Assembly (NCBI GenBank): GCA_947058885.1
Contig: CAMSIF010000010.1
Coordinates: 1 to 38,948, forward strand
Direction: 5' to 3'
Source of the DNA: an uncultured Clostridia bacterium
GTDB lineage: Bacteria > Bacillota > Clostridia > Oscillospirales > Oscillospiraceae
Length of the DNA stretch: 38,948 nucleotides
How positions within the stretch are numbered: position 1 is the stretch's first letter; every line of letters begins with the position of its first letter. Below, piece after piece: positions 34,757 through 38,948 of this stretch. The notes under the pieces are model-generated. The model saw only the letters and a program-made list of their open reading frames with translations, searched no databases and had not been told where the DNA came from. Made by a program: the position numbers and the translations under genes.

Positions 34757-35749
34757 TTAATACTTCCGGCTTTCCAGAACCGCCTCTGTCAAATCCTCCG
34801 CAGCGAAGACTTGTTCCTCTACATAATGGTGCTTCTCCGGTACACGGCCCGCCTCCATGGCCTGTATAACCTCCGCCGCCAGCGGTCCCAGCAGCGGATT
34901 GCACTCTACCGCCAGGGAAATTTTCCCGTTCAAGCACTCCGCCAACGCTCCCCGCGTGGCGTCGAAGGTAATAATATTCACTCCATTCCGGCCGCAGGTA
35001 TAGCCCTGCTCCTCCAAAGCCTGAAGCGCGCCGAACGCGATGTTGTCATTCTCACAATAGACCACGTCAATATCCCCCTTTTCCGGAAGCGCGGAGAGAT
35101 AATCCGTCATGACCTCATACGTCTTGGCCTGTGTGAAGTCCCCGTCCAGCCTGGCCAGCAGTTCCCAGTTTTCGTGGGAATTCACGGCCTCCTCCAACGC
35201 CGCCGTCCGGCCCAGCTGAGCGGTGGATCCCGCTGTACCTTGGATATGGATGATACGGACCGGGTCCCCCTCTGGAAAGACCTGTTCCATCCAGGCGGCG
35301 GCCCGCATCCCCTCCTCCCAAAAATTGGAGCCAATGTGTGCGGCGTAAAGCGACTCGTCCTCCACGTCTACCATGCGGTCCACCAGGACGACAGGAATCC
35401 CCGCCTCTTTCGCCTCCTGAAGCACCGAGTCCCAGCCGCTTTCGCTGATGGGCATCAGGACAATATAATCCACCTGCTGCTGAATAAACTTACGGATAGC
35501 GGTAATCTGATTCTCCTGCTTCTGCCGGGCGTCGTCGAAGAGGAGGCGGTAGCCGTTTTCCTCAGTGAAAACCGCCTTCATGGACTCGGAATTCGCCACC
35601 CGCCAATCGGACTCCGCGCCCACCTGACACATACCAATCACCGTCAGCTCCTCGCCGGACAGGTCCCCGGAGGTATCCGTTCCGGCCCCGCAGGCGGAGA
35701 CAAAGATGAGTCCCAGCAGCGTCAGCGCGATCCGTAAAAACCGTCTCAT
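34757..35749 (-). CDS. Periplasmic (sugar-type) substrate-binding lipoprotein
   Basis: Lipobox LIFVSACG; ADSDARQKQ-type fold with QQQVDYIVLMPISESGWDSVLQEAKEAGIPVVLVDR; VVYCENDNIAFGALQALEEQG. Confidence 0.9.
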   Translation of the reverse strand: MRRFLRIALTLLGLIFVSACGAGTDTSGDLSGEELTVIGMCQVGAESDWRVANSESMKAVFTEENGYRLLFDDARQKQENQITAIRKFIQQQVDYIVLMPISESGWDSVLQEAKEAGIPVVLVDRMVDVEDESLYAAHIGSNFWEEGMRAAAWMEQVFPEGDPVRIIHIQGTAGSTAQLGRTAALEEAVNSHENWELLARLDGDFTQAKTYEVMTDYLSALPEKGDIDVVYCENDNIAFGALQALEEQGYTCGRNGVNIITFDATRGALAECLNGKISLAVECNPLLGPLAAEVIQAMEAGRVPEKHHYVEEQVFAAEDLTEAVLESRKY

Positions 35750-37158
35750 GTCTCCTCCCTCCCCCACCTGGGGACCCGCACCGTCACCGTCGTGCCCACG
35801 CCCTCCCGGCTGGAGAGCGTGAGTCCATAAGGGCAGCCGAACAGCAGGCGCAGGCGTTCATGAACCGTCGCCAGACCAAAACCCACCCGCTCCCAGCTTT
35901 CCATAGCCCGGTTCAGCTCCTCCAGCCGCGCCTCCGTCATCCCCATGCCGTCGTCGGTAATCTGGAGCAGGACGTCCGCCCCCTCCGCCCGGCTGGTGAT
36001 GTAGATACAGCCTTTGCCCCGTTTGCGCTTAATGCCGTGGTACAGCGCGTTTTCCACCAGGGGCTGGAGCGTCAGCTTGGGAAGCCGCGTCTCCCGCAGG
36101 CAGGAGTCAATCTGAATGGTGTACTCCATAATATCCTTGTAGCGGGCCTGCTGAATCTGGAGATAACTGCGCACATGCTGTTCCTCCTCGCCCAGGGTGA
36201 TAACGTCCTCGCCCCGGCTCAGGGAATGGCGGAAAAAATCGGACAGATTGGAGACCATCTCCACAGCCGCCTGAGTCCGGTCCGCTTCTATCAGCCAAAT
36301 AATGGTGTCCATGGTGTTGTACAAAAAATGCGGATTAATCTGCGCCTGGAGCAGGGCCAGTTCCGCTTTGCGGAGGCTGGCCTGTTTCTGGGTAATCTCC
36401 TGAATCTGGGCGTTGATGCGGGCAATCATCTGCTCCATCCCCTCGCTGAGGGTACGAAGCTCGTAAGTATCCGAATGGACCGGCTCCCGAACCGTCAGAT
36501 CGCCGCCAATAACGTCTTCCGCCCGGCGGCTCAGGTCAACCACAGGCTGGGTGACGGACCGGCCTAGCCGGAGGCTGTAGCGGATCAGCAGCAGGATGAG
36601 TACGGCAGACAGCGCCAGCGCCAGCAGGATTTCTGCCGCGATCTGCCGGGAAATCTGCTGCTGCAAAAGATTCAGCTGTACGGACTCGCAGTAGAGATAG
36701 TTATACATATACTCCTGAATCAGAGCTGTAAGGACATAGATATTATTTTCCAGCTGCATTTGCCGGCTGTCGTAGCTCTGCGTCTGCTCTATTTGATAGA
36801 TTTTCTCCTCCAGGTTTTCGCACAGGTCCAATACGCTGGTAACGGCCCGGAGGCTGTCCTTCTGGCTGGTGGTATCCAGGAGATTCCTCGCCAGGGCCTG
36901 GGCCGCCTGGACCTCCTGAATGGGCAGTCCCTCGGAATAGCGGCTCTCAATTACATAATAATACATTTTCAGGTCGATGTTTTCCTTGAAATCCTGGTTG
37001 AATTCCGAGGCGGTGGTTACATTGTACAGGAGATTTTTATACTGACTGTTGTGGGTCAGCACCAGCGTCAGCGTTACCACCAGGATTGCCGCCATAAAGC
37101 CGCAGAAAATCACCACCATGCGGCGCATCCTGCTTTGAATGGAATCCGGACGGATCAT
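35746..37158 (-). CDS. Sensor histidine kinase (YesM/LytS type)
   Basis: HAMP; LLQAQINPHFLYNTMDTIIWLIE; LPKLTLQPLVENALYHGIKRKRGKG; ITDDGMGM. Confidence 0.93.
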   Translation of the reverse strand: MIRPDSIQSRMRRMVVIFCGFMAAILVVTLTLVLTHNSQYKNLLYNVTTASEFNQDFKENIDLKMYYYVIESRYSEGLPIQEVQAAQALARNLLDTTSQKDSLRAVTSVLDLCENLEEKIYQIEQTQSYDSRQMQLENNIYVLTALIQEYMYNYLYCESVQLNLLQQQISRQIAAEILLALALSAVLILLLIRYSLRLGRSVTQPVVDLSRRAEDVIGGDLTVREPVHSDTYELRTLSEGMEQMIARINAQIQEITQKQASLRKAELALLQAQINPHFLYNTMDTIIWLIEADRTQAAVEMVSNLSDFFRHSLSRGEDVITLGEEEQHVRSYLQIQQARYKDIMEYTIQIDSCLRETRLPKLTLQPLVENALYHGIKRKRGKGCIYITSRAEGADVLLQITDDGMGMTEARLEELNRAMESWERVGFGLATVHERLRLLFGCPYGLTLSSREGVGTTVTVRVPRWGREET

Positions 37159-38777
37159 GGACGTTTTCCTCCTCCCCGGTAGTCCCGGGGCGTGCAGCCC
37201 TGCGTCTTCTTGAAGAGAAAGCTGAAATAGTGGGGGTCCCGGTACCCCACCGCCGCCGCCACCTCGCCGGAACGCTTATCCGTGGTGCGGAGCAGTTCCT
37301 TGGCGCGGTCCATCCGTTTGCTGGTGACATATTCGGTGAAGGTGGCTCCCATCTCCTGACTGAACACCGCCGAAAGGTAGTTGGCGGAGATGTTCACCTC
37401 CCGGGCCACCTGGTTCAGGGAGAGGGACTCCTCCGCAAAGTGGCTGTCAATATAGGCCACCGCCTGTTTGAGAAGACTCCGGAACTGACTGCTGGACGCT
37501 TGGTCCCGCAGTTCTACAATCCGCAGCAGAATCGCGGAGAGATACCCCCTCAAATCCGCCGCCGTCACGTTCCTTCCCACCAGCTCCAGGCAGGTCAGCG
37601 GCGCGAAGGCCTCCCGCTGGTTCACCCCCAGGGCGGCGGCAAAACGGGCGGCTGTAAAGCGGACGGAGAGCATGAGGTATTGGCAGAAGGGTTTGGAGGA
37701 AAGGGCCTCCTCCACATTGCGGATATATTCGTCCACAAAGCTGGGGATCTCCTGTGCGCTGGCGCTCTGCATCACCCCGGAGAGGATAGCCGGGTCCACC
37801 TTGCCCGCGTCCAGCTGGTCCAGCTGGCAGTCGCTGCCGGTTCCTGTCAGAAAGCTGACGGTATCCGCTGTCAGCACATGCTGGCGGGGCAGAATGTACC
37901 GGCAGGCCCAGAGGCGGGAAACCTCCTCGAAGCAGGCGGGAAGCGCGCTCAGCCGCTGGGTAGGGCGGCCGGCGGCGACATACCAGTTCTGCTCCGGGGC
38001 GTGCAGCGCGTATTGGCTCCGCACCGCGTCCACACAGCGGCGGGTCAGCTCCTCCATCTGAGCGGTCTCGCCTTTCAGCAGCACGGCGTAGGTGGTCAGG
38101 TTCCAGCGCAGGAGGATGTACTCCGGATATTTCAAAAAGTGCTCCAGCAGGGCGTCCCGCAGGCGGGCCCCGGGTTCGGAATAGGCCTCCGCCGAACCGG
38201 CGGGCTCCGGCAGAACGGAGAAAAAGGCGATGGTATAGCACTGAGCCCGGAGGTCAATGTCCAGCTTTGCGGCAGACTCGTAAATCTCCTGAACGGAGAG
38301 CTGTCCCGCCACGACCCGTTCAAAAAATACCCGGCGGGTGTACTGCTCGTACTCCTCCGCCTCCCGGTGGAATTGGGCCAGGTGGCTTCGGTTGGCCCGT
38401 TCGCCCTCAATTTTCTCCTTAAGCTCCTCCAGCGCGTTCAGCAGCGCTTTTTTTGTGATGGGCTTCAGGAGATAGCGGTCCACGCCGATGTTGATGGCCT
38501 GCCGCGCGTACTCAAAGTCGTCATAGCCGGAGATGATGACGATTTTCATTTCCGGAAACTCCCGGCTGACCAGCTCGCTGAGGGCCAAGCCGTCCATAAA
38601 AGGCATTCGGATATCGGTAATGAGCACGTCCGGCTTCACCTGGCGAATGAGAGGCAGGGCCATTTCTCCGTCCCCGGCCTCCCCGGCGAAGGAGTAGCCG
38701 TATTGAGACCAGGGCACCGTATCCCGCAGGGTCTCCCGAATAATGCTTTCGTCCTCTACTAAAAATACGCGCAGCAA
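37155..38777 (-). CDS. Response regulator, YesN/AraC type
   Basis: Receiver VFLVEDESIIRETL..DVLITDIRMPFMDGLAL and C-terminal AraC HTH (VAREVNISANYLSAVFSQEMGATFTEYVTSKRMDRAKELL). Confidence 0.94.
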   Translation of the reverse strand: MLRVFLVEDESIIRETLRDTVPWSQYGYSFAGEAGDGEMALPLIRQVKPDVLITDIRMPFMDGLALSELVSREFPEMKIVIISGYDDFEYARQAINIGVDRYLLKPITKKALLNALEELKEKIEGERANRSHLAQFHREAEEYEQYTRRVFFERVVAGQLSVQEIYESAAKLDIDLRAQCYTIAFFSVLPEPAGSAEAYSEPGARLRDALLEHFLKYPEYILLRWNLTTYAVLLKGETAQMEELTRRCVDAVRSQYALHAPEQNWYVAAGRPTQRLSALPACFEEVSRLWACRYILPRQHVLTADTVSFLTGTGSDCQLDQLDAGKVDPAILSGVMQSASAQEIPSFVDEYIRNVEEALSSKPFCQYLMLSVRFTAARFAAALGVNQREAFAPLTCLELVGRNVTAADLRGYLSAILLRIVELRDQASSSQFRSLLKQAVAYIDSHFAEESLSLNQVAREVNISANYLSAVFSQEMGATFTEYVTSKRMDRAKELLRTTDKRSGEVAAAVGYRDPHYFSFLFKKTQGCTPRDYRGGGKRP

Positions 38778-38854
38778 AACGCTTCCCCCTCCCCCGCGCC
38801 CCCTGATACAGCGAAACAGACGGCGTCCCGTATGAGAACAGCGCGGTTTTTAAA

Positions 38855-38891
38855 AAAATACCCTGAAATCCATAGGATTTCAGGGTATTTT
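38855..38891 (-). terminator. Terminator downstream of the tRNA-Gln
   Basis: 17-bp perfect arms AAAATACCCTGAAATCC-ata-GGATTTCAGGGTATTTT; T-tract on the minus strand. Confidence 0.85.
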
Positions 38892-38893
38892 CA

Positions 38894-38948
38894 TGGCAGC
38901 GGGAGAAGGATTCGAACCCTCACATACGGAGTCAGAGTCCGCTGTGCT
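38894..38948 (-). tRNA. tRNA-Gln(CTG), partial (5' part beyond the window)
   Basis: Minus strand AGCACAGCGGACTCTGACTCCGTATGTGAGGGTTCGAATCCTTCTCCCGCTGCCA: anticodon loop CTCTGAC, T-arm GGTTCGAATCC, encoded CCA. Confidence 0.92.

Noticed and set aside
1-38948. CRISPR arrays, prophage, transposases, or toxin-antitoxin pairs
   Set aside because: No regularly spaced direct repeats, phage structural genes, transposase motifs, or recognisable TA pairs were seen.

Overview
The window is about 39 kb of a GC-rich Gram-positive chromosome, most likely a spore-forming Clostridia/Oscillospiraceae-type organism (inferred from spo0A, spoIIID, and gene content). Bases 1-52 are not biological: they match an Illumina P5/Read-1 adapter with an 8-nt index, so the first gene (dppB-like) is truncated by an assembly artefact. 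Gene content in order: oligopeptide ABC transporter (dppB'-C-D-F), cutC, a large cytoplasmic transglutaminase-like protein; nfo and cca (-); spoIIID; M24 aminopeptidase (-); GH127 glycosidase and an AraC regulator; pruA, convergent with a five-gene flavin/Fe-S amine (proline-type) dehydrogenase operon (-); XRE-TPR regulator and spo0A (-); PadR plus a HAAS/DUF4097 surface protein; MATE transporter (-); NYN-domain protein and DUF2284 protein (-); SLH protein; RNHCP zinc protein (-); nth; three small uncharacterised proteins; glnS; an orphan sugar-binding lipoprotein with a YesM/YesN-type two-component system (-); and a partial tRNA-Gln(CTG) (-). The strongest candidate for something undescribed is the leader of the RNHCP gene (minus strand, ~30840-30685). 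It has an 18-codon uORF with its own Shine-Dalgarno and mutually exclusive RNA stems, one of which sequesters the RNHCP ribosome-binding site, which is the layout of a translational attenuator. Other notable signals are a bidirectional promoter sharing one palindromic -10 between the M24 peptidase and GH127, a MerR-type 19-bp-spacer promoter with an internal dyad at the MATE gene, perfect 0A boxes and a possible short terminated RNA between spo0A and padR, and a strictly 9-nt-periodic Trp repeat in the DUF4097 protein. All assignments are by eye from sequence; no database searches were run.
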